From positions 1-21,666 of IMG/VR virus record IMGVR_UViG_3300004463_000073: 21,666 nt of DNA. One strand, written 5' to 3'. Shown here one piece after another: positions 8,032 through 15,883 of the stretch. The stretch is from a virus. The first letter of the stretch is position 1. Each line of letters opens with the position of its first letter. The position numbers were made by a program, and so were the translations under genes. The notes below the pieces were generated by a model. The model ran no database searches. It had not been told where the DNA came from and was given only the letters and a program-made list of their open reading frames with translations.

Positions 8032-9170
8032 TAGCCAATTGCCCTCAAAGGTTCTGGAACAGTATCAGACACAGGTGCAACAGCGTTAGCGCTGGGTGCA
8101 ACCGCGTTGTCAGCACGCTGGAAACCTTCAACGTCAAAACGTGCTTCATGCCCGCGTGGCCTGAGGTCGCTGAAAGCCTCTTCAATCGGTTCCAGGTACT
8201 GCGGTCCAACGCATAGCCTGATCAGCTCAGTGGCTAGGCCACCAACGTTTGAATACTTGATTGAAGAGCCAGAATCAGCCACTTCCATCAAGGCGCCACT
8301 GATGCCGAACATGAGCGCTGCATCTGAGCGTGTGAGCTTCCTGGCTTCAATGGCCTGAGACTGCTCCATATCAAGAGCCAGGTTATGCGGAGTGAAACCG
8401 TGGCCTACCTTCGGCAGATTGGGCGGTCGGCTGGCCCAACGCTCATGGAACACGTCAACGTCACCGCTTGAAAGCGGAGAAGCTGAGTCCATATAAAGAC
8501 TCGTCTGTGAGCCTAGGTAGAAGCGGCTGGCCCATACCTCTGCCTGCTGAGCTGCATTCAGTGCAATCCCACACAGCTGCAGCGGTCCCAGTCCGCGTCC
8601 AGTGGCAGGATCACGCGTCAGGTACATGTGCCGGATCGTGGCAGGGTTGAAGTGCCTTTCACGGCCATCGTTATCGCGTGTCCACCAGTCAGTGAATTCG
8701 CGCCCGTTCCAGTCCGACTGCATCTGCTCCGGAACAAGCGGCAGGAGACTGGTGGCGAAGCCGTCAAAGCCCACTTCATCAATCATCCAAATGGACTCAC
8801 CGCGGCTTGCCATGTACATCGCGGTATCGCGTTTGAATTCAGACGGCTTCCAAGCCTTAGCGGGACGCTTCAGGACTGGTGCAGCATCAATCTCTACATC
8901 GCCAATGAATTCCTGGAGATCAAGACTGCCCACGACTGAGGAGATCAGGGAAACGGCTCTGTAAACCGCTGGGATTCCTAGAGCCTGCTTTATCGTCAGT
9001 CGACTGGAAGAGCCAATGGCCTGCTGCTGCTGACGTGCGTACAGCTGCTCATCGATCGTTGGATACCAGATGTCAGGATCAAGCTCAGCGGTGCGCTGTT
9101 CAAGAGGCTCAGTGAGCCAATTCCAGACGCGGCCAACGGGTGAAGTCACTGCAATCGTCTTATACCACAC
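8031..9170 (-). CDS. Portal protein (HK97-like)
   Basis: 379 residues. The core matches HK97 portals: TIKQALGIPAVYRAVSLISS near the N-terminus, HMYLTRDPATGRGLGPL, GIALNAAQQAEVWASRF and a stem/wing region followed by FGISGALMEVADSGSSIKYSN. It forms the dodecameric ring through which terminase packages DNA. The start is uncertain. GTG at 9170 gives the longest protein but lacks a ribosome-binding site. GTG at 9149 would form a GTGA overlap with a 27-codon mini-ORF at 9146-9229, matching the overlap style used elsewhere. It is slightly short for the family. Confidence 0.85.
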   Translation of the reverse strand: MWYKTIAVTSPVGRVWNWLTEPLEQRTAELDPDIWYPTIDEQLYARQQQQAIGSSSRLTIKQALGIPAVYRAVSLISSVVGSLDLQEFIGDVEIDAAPVLKRPAKAWKPSEFKRDTAMYMASRGESIWMIDEVGFDGFATSLLPLVPEQMQSDWNGREFTDWWTRDNDGRERHFNPATIRHMYLTRDPATGRGLGPLQLCGIALNAAQQAEVWASRFYLGSQTSLYMDSASPLSSGDVDVFHERWASRPPNLPKVGHGFTPHNLALDMEQSQAIEARKLTRSDAALMFGISGALMEVADSGSSIKYSNVGGLATELIRLCVGPQYLEPIEEAFSDLRPRGHEARFDVEGFQRADNAVAPSANAVAPVSDTVPEPLRAIG

Positions 9171-9229
9171 AGAGAGAAGCGGCGGGACAAGTCAACCGCC
9201 GCATTCTCCCAGGACTCGCCAATCAACAC
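9146..9229 (-). CDS. Possible 27-residue mini-ORF between terminase and portal
   Basis: The 93-base gap between terminase and portal contains a GTG-started frame of 27 codons (VLIGESWENAAVDLSRRF...). Its stop overlaps an in-frame GTG of the portal gene as GTGA. An AAGAG box lies 8 bases before the GTG. It may couple translation across the gap, but such a short frame could easily be chance. Confidence 0.2.
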   Translation of the reverse strand: MLIGESWENAAVDLSRRFSLCGIRRLQ

Positions 9230-9263
9230 GAGTACCGCTCTTCAGGGGGACTTCCGAGCAGGC

Positions 9264-10640
9264 TCAGTATATCTCTGCCGTCAACGGCGGGGCTGATGCC
9301 AGCCAGACGGCGCGGATGGCTGCGAGAAATCCAGTAATTGAGCGATCTGATCTAGCAGGCTCAACGATCCAAGCGGTTGTGCCTGTGTGCTTCCTAGCTG
9401 TGTACGGTCGATCGTCTGAGACTGGCTGCGCGTGCTGCCAGACAAGCTCTCCTGTTTCAACGGCTCTGACGAAGCGTTCTGAAGCATTGGCGTATTCCTG
9501 CCCGTTGATGGCTTTGGCCTTGTCAAAGTACCTGGCTAAGTCCTGATCGGTCCATGGATCAAAGCCAACCATCTGCACCTGATCAGCCTTGGCCTGCTCT
9601 TCCAAGTCCGTAGCCAGCATCTTCTTGTTGATCGGACTGCCGGTGAAGTCCCTGACGATCAGCCCCAGCTTGCCATCACTCTGACGCCACGCATACGCCA
9701 CTGAAGCACGGCTACCATCACTGCTGACGCTGATGCCCATGAATGGCCGTACCGGCTCTTCCGTGTGCCCTCTGGCCTGCTGCCAGGCAACGTCAGCCAC
9801 AGCGGCAGGTGCCATGCTCACAACCCAGCGGCACAGATGCTCTGTCTCGAAGATACTCAGCTCATTGGCATCGCGGTACTTCTCGTACAGAGCTTGAATC
9901 CGATCGATCGTGAGCGGTCCATAGCCGATGGAAGGATTGGCCTGCAGCCAGCCTTCACGGTCATCAACCGCCAGAGCAGGATCAGCGGACCATTCCTTGT
10001 ACGCCAGTCCTGGTGCACCTGAAAGGGCACGCGCTCTGAGATCGTTGAGAACGATCGAATCCTCATCCCCGGCATTCGATCGGTACACAACCTGTGGATC
10101 AGTCGAAGCTGTAAGGGTCGGCTCTGCAGCTGCGATGAAGTCGAAAGATTCGTACTCCCTGATCTCATCGATAATCAGCGTGTCTGCAGAGTGGCCGCGT
10201 ACGCCCTTCTGTGGCGCAATGATCGTATAACTACCACCTGATCCAGAAAGCCTGATCTCTTCCTGACCGTTGGCGTATCTGACCTTGGCCCACGGATAAG
10301 CGTGAGCCACGCGGATGAAAACGTGGCGCGGAATAATCCGGTTCTGTGCGGTATGCAGCACGCGTCGACCTTCATCAAGGTCAGCCACGATCCGCGGGAT
10401 CAGCTCTTCAGTCTTTCCGTTCTGGCGTGCGACAACGTCGGCATCTTCGAAGTAGCGCAGCTTTCCCTGCTCATTTGTCTCCAACGAAATCCACAGGGAA
10501 TACCGCTGCCAAGGGTAGAGAGTGATCCCAAGCCTCTCAGCGGCTCTGTAAGCGGCTTCTGCACGCGAAGTGGCACCAGGTACCGGGCCGATACGTGGCG
10601 CGCCTTCTAGAGCCGTCTCCGTGGCTTGTAGGGCATTCAC
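9264..10640 (-). CDS. terL: Terminase large subunit
   Basis: 458 residues. The ATPase half has a Walker A-like motif VVARQNGKTE (residues about 69-78), RGHSADTLIIDE with the Walker B motif near 155-159, and a coupling motif near VVYRSNAG. The nuclease half has GISVSSDGSR, MVGFDPWTDQ and a C-terminal DRSITGFLAAIRA with acidic residues in the expected places for the RNase H-like nuclease. I chose the GTG at 10640 because it gives the 4-base GTGA overlap seen throughout this genome; an upstream GTG at 10658 is the alternative. No small terminase gene is recognised, although an HNH gene lies close upstream. Confidence 0.92.
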   Translation of the reverse strand: MNALQATETALEGAPRIGPVPGATSRAEAAYRAAERLGITLYPWQRYSLWISLETNEQGKLRYFEDADVVARQNGKTEELIPRIVADLDEGRRVLHTAQNRIIPRHVFIRVAHAYPWAKVRYANGQEEIRLSGSGGSYTIIAPQKGVRGHSADTLIIDEIREYESFDFIAAAEPTLTASTDPQVVYRSNAGDEDSIVLNDLRARALSGAPGLAYKEWSADPALAVDDREGWLQANPSIGYGPLTIDRIQALYEKYRDANELSIFETEHLCRWVVSMAPAAVADVAWQQARGHTEEPVRPFMGISVSSDGSRASVAYAWRQSDGKLGLIVRDFTGSPINKKMLATDLEEQAKADQVQMVGFDPWTDQDLARYFDKAKAINGQEYANASERFVRAVETGELVWQHAQPVSDDRPYTARKHTGTTAWIVEPARSDRSITGFLAAIRAVWLASAPPLTAEIY

Positions 10641-11536
10641 GCTGTCAGCCGCTGCCACTGGTCCCTGACGCGCGGGTAGTCGTGCCAGGTTCTCAGGTAA
10701 TTCATCCCAACCTCGGCCCAGTGCTTCCGCGTCTGTGGGGATTCCACCAGCATTAGCAGCACATCGTAAATGGACGATTCATCCGCTGGCGCGAATGGCA
10801 GATAGCCGATGCGATCTTCCATCCTTGCCAGCGTTTCATCGTCCGCGCCCGCGATGACTGGCTGATGCATTCCCCACGATTCCAGAGCATTGCAGCCGTA
10901 GCCTAAGACGACCTGATCAAAGTAGATGTCAGCAGTGGCCTTCCGACGAAGGCACTCGGCCCACGTCACATTCTCGATGATGTCAAGGTCAACCGGATAG
11001 CCCTCGTCCCTGAGGCGGTCAACAGCTGCGATCAAGGCAGCAGTGGACTTCAGGGCACGATTGGTCGGAGCGTGGGCAATCTTCACGCGATCCCCTTGGG
11101 ATGTCCGGCAGAGCGATTCCAGCCAATTGACATCGTAAGGAGCTGGTAGCCAGGGCAAGCCTGATCGTGCTTCCAGGTCTAGCGTGCTGACCACGCCCAT
11201 CGCGCCGGGCCAGGACTGCAGCTCGCGCATGTGCCGCATTCGTTCCTTCATATCGAAGGTCGAAGCACCGTGATAGTGGATGAGAAAGCGCTTCTTCTTG
11301 CTGACCGGCAGGTGCCGCAACGCCCAGCGAATGCTCTTGAAGCCATGGTGGCTGTAGACGATGTCCGCTTCCTGCCACAGCTTGATGGCTAGGTTCCGAT
11401 CCCATTCCAGGTCATTCGGGTAGTCGATGTAATTCTTGGCGTTGACCATCGATCGGAAGTCAGGCTTCAGGGCTTCTGCCAGCCGTCCGCTGATTCCGGC
11501 GCAGTCAGCCCCAGCGATGAAGCTGAAGGTCGACAT
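10637..11536 (-). CDS. GT-B glycosyltransferase (family 1/4-like)
   Basis: 299 residues with a two-domain GT-B look. The N-terminal half includes EADIVYSHHGF and RFLIHYHGAS; the C-terminal half has KIAHAPTNRALKST, a segment typical of the acceptor/donor switch, then the donor-binding motif FDQVVLGYGCNALESWGMHQPVIAG with the conserved ExxGxP-like ESWGMHQPV. It has no signal or membrane segment, so a cytoplasmic enzyme is expected. A poor ribosome-binding site precedes the ATG. It sits directly before terminase, away from sugar genes. The role could be glycosylation of virion proteins, DNA base decoration or host-surface change; the sequence alone does not decide. Confidence 0.75.
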   Translation of the reverse strand: MSTFSFIAGADCAGISGRLAEALKPDFRSMVNAKNYIDYPNDLEWDRNLAIKLWQEADIVYSHHGFKSIRWALRHLPVSKKKRFLIHYHGASTFDMKERMRHMRELQSWPGAMGVVSTLDLEARSGLPWLPAPYDVNWLESLCRTSQGDRVKIAHAPTNRALKSTAALIAAVDRLRDEGYPVDLDIIENVTWAECLRRKATADIYFDQVVLGYGCNALESWGMHQPVIAGADDETLARMEDRIGYLPFAPADESSIYDVLLMLVESPQTRKHWAEVGMNYLRTWHDYPRVRDQWQRLTA

Positions 11537-11552
11537 CAGTACGTATCCACTG

Positions 11553-11580
11553 TGTATAGGCTGCTACTGATCTCTTTCAA
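11553..11580 (-). promoter_or_regulatory. Possible promoter before the glycosyltransferase-terminase genes
   Basis: On the minus strand TTGAAA (11575-11580) is separated by 16 bases from TATACA (11553-11558). The -35 is close to consensus, but the -10 lacks the final T. It lies in one of the few intergenic gaps, just before the virion module, which is why it is listed. Confidence 0.3.
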
Positions 11581-11604
11581 CAGTAAAAGCATCAGTATTC
11601 AGCC
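11559..11604 (-). repeat. Interrupted 12-bp inverted repeat in the HNH-glycosyltransferase gap
   Basis: Arms GGCTG-C-TACTGAT (11559-11571) and ATCAGTA-TT-CAGCC (11591-11604) pair over 12 bp with a 1x2 internal loop and a 19-base hairpin loop. The structure covers the HNH stop codon. No run of T follows on either strand, so it is not a textbook terminator. It may stop or process RNA between the lysis/fibre genes and the packaging genes. Confidence 0.6.
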
Positions 11605-11891
11605 TTCATCTTTAAAAGGGGAGGTAGTTTTTGATGACTAGCATCTGTAAACCGGTTGCTGCCTAAAAAAACTCCACCCTTCTTCAGATTGCAGCGTCTG
11701 CACGCAGCCTGCAGGTTACTGAGGTCGTCACTGCCACCATCCATGCGGCTGATGATGTGATCAACCGTAGTGGCTGCCTCTGTGCATCCAGGTAGGTGCA
11801 CTCTGCATTTCCACTGATCCCTGATCAGTACCTGCTTCCTCAGAATCTTCCACAGACGAGGATTCGAATGGATGATGCTGCTGCTGGTCAT
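11592..11891 (-). CDS. HNH endonuclease
   Basis: 99 residues with a clear HNH fold: [26 protein letters not shown] with the catalytic His, [17 protein letters not shown] with the Asn/His-region and a second CxxC; the four Cys form the zinc site. The start overlaps the tail-collar gene by ATGA. In many phages a small HNH protein near terminase assists DNA cleavage during packaging, which is a plausible role here. A free-standing homing endonuclease is the alternative. The C-terminus is short and basic ([12 protein letters not shown]). Confidence 0.85.
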   Translation of the reverse strand: MTSSSIIHSNPRLWKILRKQVLIRDQWKCRVHLPGCTEAATTVDHIISRMDGGSDDLSNLQAACRRCNLKKGGVFLGSNRFTDASHQKLPPLLKMKAEY

Positions 11892-12745
11892 AGCTTCATG
11901 ATGTAGGCGATGGCGTAGTACGGCGGCTCACTACCCACCGTCTCATGGGCGGTATGGGATAGGGCTGCATGCTGAGCCACAGCAGTACCTGCATGGGGGA
12001 CCGATGCCACTGCACCTGCTGGTGCCAACGTGGCCTGCCCTGCACTTCGAAGAGAACCACCAGTAGCAGCACTGCCCATGAGATGAGTACCAGTGGTAGT
12101 GCCTGTAGTGCCGCCTTGCAGCTGCTCTGTGTGAGTATGTGTCTGCACTTCCGTATGGGCATTGGGCTGAGTCACTGAGTGCGTCTGTGCAGCATGGTCA
12201 CTGTGAGCTGCATGGCCGTGAGTAGCACTGCCACCTGTGCTTCCAGGGTTCTGACCGTTGGCTGCACCCTTGACGAAGCGATCTCTCAGGTCCGGAGTGC
12301 CATTGGCACCGTTGCACAATGCCCAGCCTGAAGGGATGGCTGACAGCAGCCCGCTCCACATGGCGATGATCCCAGCTGGGATGGAAGCATTCGAACCGGC
12401 TGGGCCTTGTGGGCCAGTATCGCCAGTATCACCCTTCGGGCCGGGAATGCCTTGCGGACCCTGCAGGCCAGGATCGCCTTGATCGCCTTTCGGACCAACG
12501 CTGCCAGTGTCTCCCTTGTCGCCTTTCGGGCCAGTCTGCCCTTGTGGCCCCTGTGGCCCTTCCGGACCAGCGGCACCGTCTGAGCCGTCGACTCCATCCG
12601 CACCTGGTGGCCCTGGTGGCCCTTCTGGTCCCTGCTCGCCTTCTGGTCCCTGTGGCCCGACTACGCCACCTTCATCGTCAAGCCCAATCAGCGATACCAG
12701 GAATTCCCGATAGCGGCGGTAGCGGCGTGGAATGCCGTTGCTCAC
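11888..12745 (-). CDS. Collagen-like tail-collar fibre protein
   Basis: 285 residues. After a basic N-terminal segment (RRYRRYREF) there are 30 uninterrupted Gly-X-Y triplets (residues about 30-119, bases 12389-12658), which should form a collagen-like triple helix. Residues about 122-165 form a phage tail-collar domain ([20 protein letters not shown], then [11 protein letters not shown]). The C-terminal part is rich in His pairs ([15 protein letters not shown]) resembling metal-binding repeats of short tail fibres, and ends [10 protein letters not shown], typical of collar proteins. It is a trimeric adhesin by inference. It lies in the lysis region, far from the tail genes. Confidence 0.85.
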   Translation of the reverse strand: MSNGIPRRYRRYREFLVSLIGLDDEGGVVGPQGPEGEQGPEGPPGPPGADGVDGSDGAAGPEGPQGPQGQTGPKGDKGDTGSVGPKGDQGDPGLQGPQGIPGPKGDTGDTGPQGPAGSNASIPAGIIAMWSGLLSAIPSGWALCNGANGTPDLRDRFVKGAANGQNPGSTGGSATHGHAAHSDHAAQTHSVTQPNAHTEVQTHTHTEQLQGGTTGTTTGTHLMGSAATGGSLRSAGQATLAPAGAVASVPHAGTAVAQHAALSHTAHETVGSEPPYYAIAYIMKL

Positions 12746-13446
12746 TTCTCAAACACCGATCGGTCAGGGAACAGGTTGCGGACGAATCTGCCAGCCTTGC
12801 TGTAGCGAAACAGGATGTCACTGGTACTCAGCATCTTCCACTGCTCATAGTCATCGGCAGTGTTGCGGTAGACCTTCACGTCCTCTGATTCCTTGCCTTT
12901 CAGCTTCTGCAGATTGCCGTACACCGTCCGAAGGTGATAGCAGTCCTGCTTGCCTCTGAGGCTCAGCGTTTCCCGCATCGCATCCTTGTGGACGAGTATC
13001 GGACTATGCATCTCGTAGCTGTACAGCGGATTCTCGACGCCAAGGTTCTGCAGCGTCTCCTGAGCGTGAATCATGCCCTGCACATAGTGACCGCTATGGC
13101 GTGCCAGGTAGTCACTGATCAGCTCCTGCAGCAGTCCGCGGTGCAGCATCGGAATGGCCCGCATCTTCCGCAGCATGAAGAAGTCATCATTGAAGAGCCA
13201 GAACGGATCAGAGACATCATCTGACTCGATCGCAGCCAGCAGGTTCGCTTCAGCAGAACGGTACTTGTTGGCCTGCTGTGGAACGGGAATACGGTTTACG
13301 TGTCCATTGAGCCAGGACGGGATGAAGCCTGAGATATGGACTGTGGCATGAGGAACGTTGCTCAGGCTGCGAAGGCTGTAGCGCAGCTCCTCGTTCTCAT
13401 CTCCGCTCCTGACCGGATAGACGATGTCGATCTCTGAGGCCTTCAT
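12742..13446 (-). CDS. Stealth-like hexose-phosphate transferase / glycosyltransferase
   Basis: 234 residues starting [20 protein letters not shown]. This corresponds to the conserved region 1 pattern (IDxVY) of Stealth proteins, and [10 protein letters not shown] at about 83-92 matches conserved region 2 (NDD). Stealth family members transfer hexose-1-phosphate in capsule or wall polymer synthesis; many phages carry shortened relatives. I chose ATG at 13446 because it gives an ATGA overlap with the endolysin stop; a longer frame to 13497 only overlaps the endolysin. It follows the lysin directly and precedes the collagen-like fibre. Possible roles are virion glycosylation or masking of host receptors. 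Confidence 0.65.
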   Translation of the reverse strand: MKASEIDIVYPVRSGDENEELRYSLRSLSNVPHATVHISGFIPSWLNGHVNRIPVPQQANKYRSAEANLLAAIESDDVSDPFWLFNDDFFMLRKMRAIPMLHRGLLQELISDYLARHSGHYVQGMIHAQETLQNLGVENPLYSYEMHSPILVHKDAMRETLSLRGKQDCYHLRTVYGNLQKLKGKESEDVKVYRNTADDYEQWKMLSTSDILFRYSKAGRFVRNLFPDRSVFEK

Positions 13447-14219
13447 ACCAGATGACACAGCTCTTTCTTCACATACCGGAAGCCGCCATTCAGCCATACG
13501 CGGTACCAGCTGCCATCATCGTTGATCACCAGTGGTGCCGTCTTGTGAAGTGACAAGGCAGCGTCCAAGGCTGCGATCCGAACACCGTTGCGATAGATGC
13601 CGTCGACTCTGCTGGTGGCATAGATATTGGCTGAGCCTACGTCCAGGTCCGGAGTACTTCTGACGTTAATGCCAGGACCATTCAGCCGGACTCTCAGCCC
13701 CGGAATAACGATCGGCCTGATGCGTGGATCATTGGCAAGGCTGCCACCAGGCAGGAACAGCCGCGGATCATAGATGAAGGTCCGGGCGATGTTCTGGCTG
13801 TCGACCTGGCGCATCAGCACCGTGAAGTGGGAGTGGTTGCCTGTGGCGGTACCGGTACTGCCCACTCTGGCGATCACTTCGCCTCTTCGGACGCTTCTGC
13901 CGACTGGGAGCATGATGCTGCTGCAGTGAGCGTGTTCGTACCAGACGTTCGGCCTGATCTCCACCTTGACGCATAGGCCGCCGCCGTTGCTCTTCCAGCC
14001 TGCTTCCACGACTCTGCCAGCCTCAGAGGCCAGAATCTCCGTGCCCAAGCCAGCAGCCAAGTCCATAGCTGCATGGAAGTGCTGGTAGAAGCGAAGGCCA
14101 CTGAAGGGCTGCCAATAGGCCACAGTGGCTGATGCGTACATGGCTGGCTCTGCCAGCAGTCGACTGGGACCAAAGCCCTGTGTCAGCACACTGCCTGGAA
14201 TGGGCGGTAGCAGAGCCAT
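13443..14219 (-). CDS. M23 metallopeptidase endolysin with SH3-like domain
   Basis: 258 residues. The peptidase domain spans about residues 10-150 and shows the zinc-site pattern of LytM/M23 enzymes: HFHAAMD (His49, Asp53), EHAH (His98) and GNHSHF (His129/His131). Residues about 173-258 resemble a bacterial SH3 domain (RLNGPGINVRSTPDL, GSWYRVWLNGGFRYV) for wall binding. It has no signal peptide, so export depends on the holin. It cleaves peptide cross-links in peptidoglycan. The start overlaps the upstream stop by 1 base. A tail-associated wall hydrolase is possible, but the neighbouring holin-type genes favour a lysin. Confidence 0.88.
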   Translation of the reverse strand: MALLPPIPGSVLTQGFGPSRLLAEPAMYASATVAYWQPFSGLRFYQHFHAAMDLAAGLGTEILASEAGRVVEAGWKSNGGGLCVKVEIRPNVWYEHAHCSSIMLPVGRSVRRGEVIARVGSTGTATGNHSHFTVLMRQVDSQNIARTFIYDPRLFLPGGSLANDPRIRPIVIPGLRVRLNGPGINVRSTPDLDVGSANIYATSRVDGIYRNGVRIAALDAALSLHKTAPLVINDDGSWYRVWLNGGFRYVKKELCHLV

Positions 14220-14599
14220 CAGGGAAGCTCCACACAGACGATCACGTTGCCCAGCAGGTCAACGCACAGGCTGGGACTAGGCAGGATCGTGGGCAGTGGC
14301 GAAAGCGTCACATCTGGCACAAGCGTCACGCCAGGCGTAGGAGAAGGCCTAGAAGGCGGCTGAGCGGTCGGAGTGGCACTGGGTACCAGAGTGGCGGTAT
14401 CAGGGGCTTCTGAAGGCTCTGGTGGCGTCACAGAGGCTGTTGGCGTGAATGGCACTGGCGACAGCACAGGACTGGCCGATTCCTGCGGAAAGATCGCTTC
14501 CTCTGGTGCCGTTACGACGTAGAACACGCTAGCCCCTACTACCAGTGTGATGGAAGCCGCTAAGGCACCCGTCAGAGACGGTAGCGGCGGAATACGCAT
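14219..14599 (-). CDS. Pro/Thr/Ser-rich single-pass membrane protein of the lysis cassette
   Basis: 126 residues. A hydrophobic anchor at about residues 9-31 (GALAASITLVVGASVFYVV) is followed by about 70 residues rich in Pro, Ser and Thr, and a short hydrophobic end with two Cys (CVDLLGNVIVCVELP). Such a layout fits an anchored protein projecting across the cell wall. It sits between a coiled-coil membrane protein and the endolysin, so a lysis accessory or spanin-like role can be proposed, but no family is recognised. Nine bases separate it from the upstream gene. Confidence 0.65.
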   Translation of the reverse strand: MRIPPLPSLTGALAASITLVVGASVFYVVTAPEEAIFPQESASPVLSPVPFTPTASVTPPEPSEAPDTATLVPSATPTAQPPSRPSPTPGVTLVPDVTLSPLPTILPSPSLCVDLLGNVIVCVELP

Positions 14600-14608
14600 C
14601 AGCTCATC

Positions 14609-14944
14609 TCATGGGCTGATCTGCAGGACGCTGCGGATGAATGGCGCGATGATCGGAAGCAGGAAGGCCAGAATGCCGATCGCTCCAATGATCATGGTCA
14701 CCTGGTTGCGGAGCTTGCCCACTTCCTGACGAATACCGCTCAGCTCTTTGCCAATGCGATCCTCAAAGCGATGCTGCTCCAGGGCTTCCCAGTAATCCGG
14801 ATGGACGTGGTCATCGGCACGCCGCTGCGGAGTCCTGGTCATTGCCCGCTCAGACGCTCGCTCAGCGATAGCAACGTTGCGACGATGAAGAGCCATGAAA
14901 GAACGATGAGACTGACGTACAGAACCTTCTGCAGCATCAGCCAT
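14609..14944 (-). CDS. Coiled-coil membrane protein, possible XhlA-type holin partner
   Basis: 111 residues: a basic, charged N-terminus, a predicted coiled coil at about 60-82 (IGKELSGIRQEVGKLRNQV) and one C-terminal membrane segment at about 83-105 (IIGAIGILAFLLPIIAPF). This order, soluble coil followed by a terminal anchor, is that of haemolysin XhlA-like proteins that work with holins. It starts by TGATG overlap on the holin gene. Alternative roles are an antiholin or an unrelated membrane protein. Confidence 0.6.
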   Translation of the reverse strand: MADAAEGSVRQSHRSFMALHRRNVAIAERASERAMTRTPQRRADDHVHPDYWEALEQHRFEDRIGKELSGIRQEVGKLRNQVTMIIGAIGILAFLLPIIAPFIRSVLQISP

Positions 14945-15330
14945 CAGTCCTGTGGAATCGGATTGGAAGCCGCTGCAGCATTCTCCACCGTGGACTGCAC
15001 ATCAGCAGCGGCGGGCGGTCGAATCGATCCGTAGATGCTGGCAAGCGTCTCTGCCGCATATGCCGTCAGGGCACCAGCTGCAGCCGCGGTCATCACCGGA
15101 TCATCGGTGACGTAAGCAGCAACGGCCAACGTGGCTGAAGGCAGAACACGTCCCAGCAGATGCTTACGGACGAATGCAGCCAGCGAATCAAGAGCGAAGC
15201 TGCCATCGCGGAATGCAGCGTAGACGCCAAATGCGAAGTCGAGGAAGGCTGCAACCAATGCGCCCTTGACTGCCAGGCCTGCCGTGCTGTTCAGAAAGTC
15301 AGTCAGTGAAAAGCCGTCCATATCTACCAT
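14944..15330 (-). CDS. Holin (putative)
   Basis: 128 residues with two to three hydrophobic segments: about 17-38 (AGLAVKGALVAAFLDFAFGVYAAF), 62-75 and 79-97, separated by a basic loop (FVRKHLLGR). The pattern FGVYAAFRDGSF followed by an Arg/Lys segment is typical of small phage holins that span the host membrane. It begins the lysis block leading to the M23 enzyme. The ATG at 15330 overlaps the upstream gene by 7 bases; an in-frame ATG at 15321 lies three codons later and the pair could give two products, as in some holin/antiholin genes. Confidence 0.65.
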   Translation of the reverse strand: MVDMDGFSLTDFLNSTAGLAVKGALVAAFLDFAFGVYAAFRDGSFALDSLAAFVRKHLLGRVLPSATLAVAAYVTDDPVMTAAAAGALTAYAAETLASIYGSIRPPAAADVQSTVENAAAASNPIPQD

Positions 15331-15545
15331 CCTTTAGGTGGAGTGAATGTCTGCAGCATAGAGGAGCAATCCGCGCAGACAGCGTAAATCGTGCCCTTGT
15401 GAGTCACTATCACGTTGTCTGGATGCAACTTACAGAGCTTCTTTTTTGGGTCGATGACCTCTGTACAGCGTCGACCAGAAAGATGCACGTGTTCGCATCG
15501 CTTCTTGCGCTGCAGCTTCCTTAGCCGTGCCTCTTCGGGTTTCAT
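15324..15545 (-). CDS. Small zinc-binding protein
   Basis: 73 residues, starting by ATGA overlap on the VRR-NUC gene. It is strongly basic at the N-terminus (RLRKLQRKKRC) and carries Cys17, Cys27, Cys38, His41, Cys57 and Cys60, enough for one or two zinc sites. No known family is recognised. The basic charge and position beside a nuclease suggest nucleic-acid binding, as an inference. Confidence 0.7.
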   Translation of the reverse strand: MKPEEARLRKLQRKKRCEHVHLSGRRCTEVIDPKKKLCKLHPDNVIVTHKGTIYAVCADCSSMLQTFTPPKGW

Positions 15546-15883
15546 CTGCTCAGAATCTCCGTGATCTCAGCGAACATGGACGGGCGCCAAACGTAAACAG
15601 TCAGGCCAGAGTCAAACAGCAGCTCATGCACCTTCATCTGATCAGCAGTCAGCATCTTCCGATCATTCTTCAGCTCAGCGAAGAAGAAGCCCTTGCCAGC
15701 CTTGCAGAAGAAAAGATCAGGCCAACCCTTGCCCAGCGTGCCGCGAATCGGAAAGTGCTGACCCTTGCCAGTCGTCTTGACGTGCATCCAGTGCCAGCCA
15801 AGATTCTCAGCCAGCCTGGTCACCTGCTGCTGGAATTCAGCCTCTGACAGCTCAATGATGAAAGAGGCTATGGAAGCATTCAC
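15542..15883 (-). CDS. VRR-NUC domain nuclease
   Basis: 113 residues, the usual length of stand-alone phage VRR-NUC proteins. Visible motifs are an N-terminal Glu helix (AEFQQQVTRLAENLGW), GWPDLFF with Asp56, FAELKND with Glu70 and Lys72, and Gln82 in LTADQMKVH. These make the PD-(D/E)XK catalytic set. Enzymes of this kind act on branched or flap DNA, such as Holliday junctions, and in phages often help to resolve DNA before packaging. Starts by ATGA overlap on the preceding gene. Confidence 0.88.
   Translation of the reverse strand: MNASIASFIIELSEAEFQQQVTRLAENLGWHWMHVKTTGKGQHFPIRGTLGKGWPDLFFCKAGKGFFFAELKNDRKMLTADQMKVHELLFDSGLTVYVWRPSMFAEITEILSR

Noticed and set aside
12389-12658. Repeated short units that could suggest a CRISPR array or tandem repeat
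   Set aside because: Repeats follow a 9-base (Gly-X-Y) period in frame with a collagen-like protein; there are no spacers or palindromic repeats.
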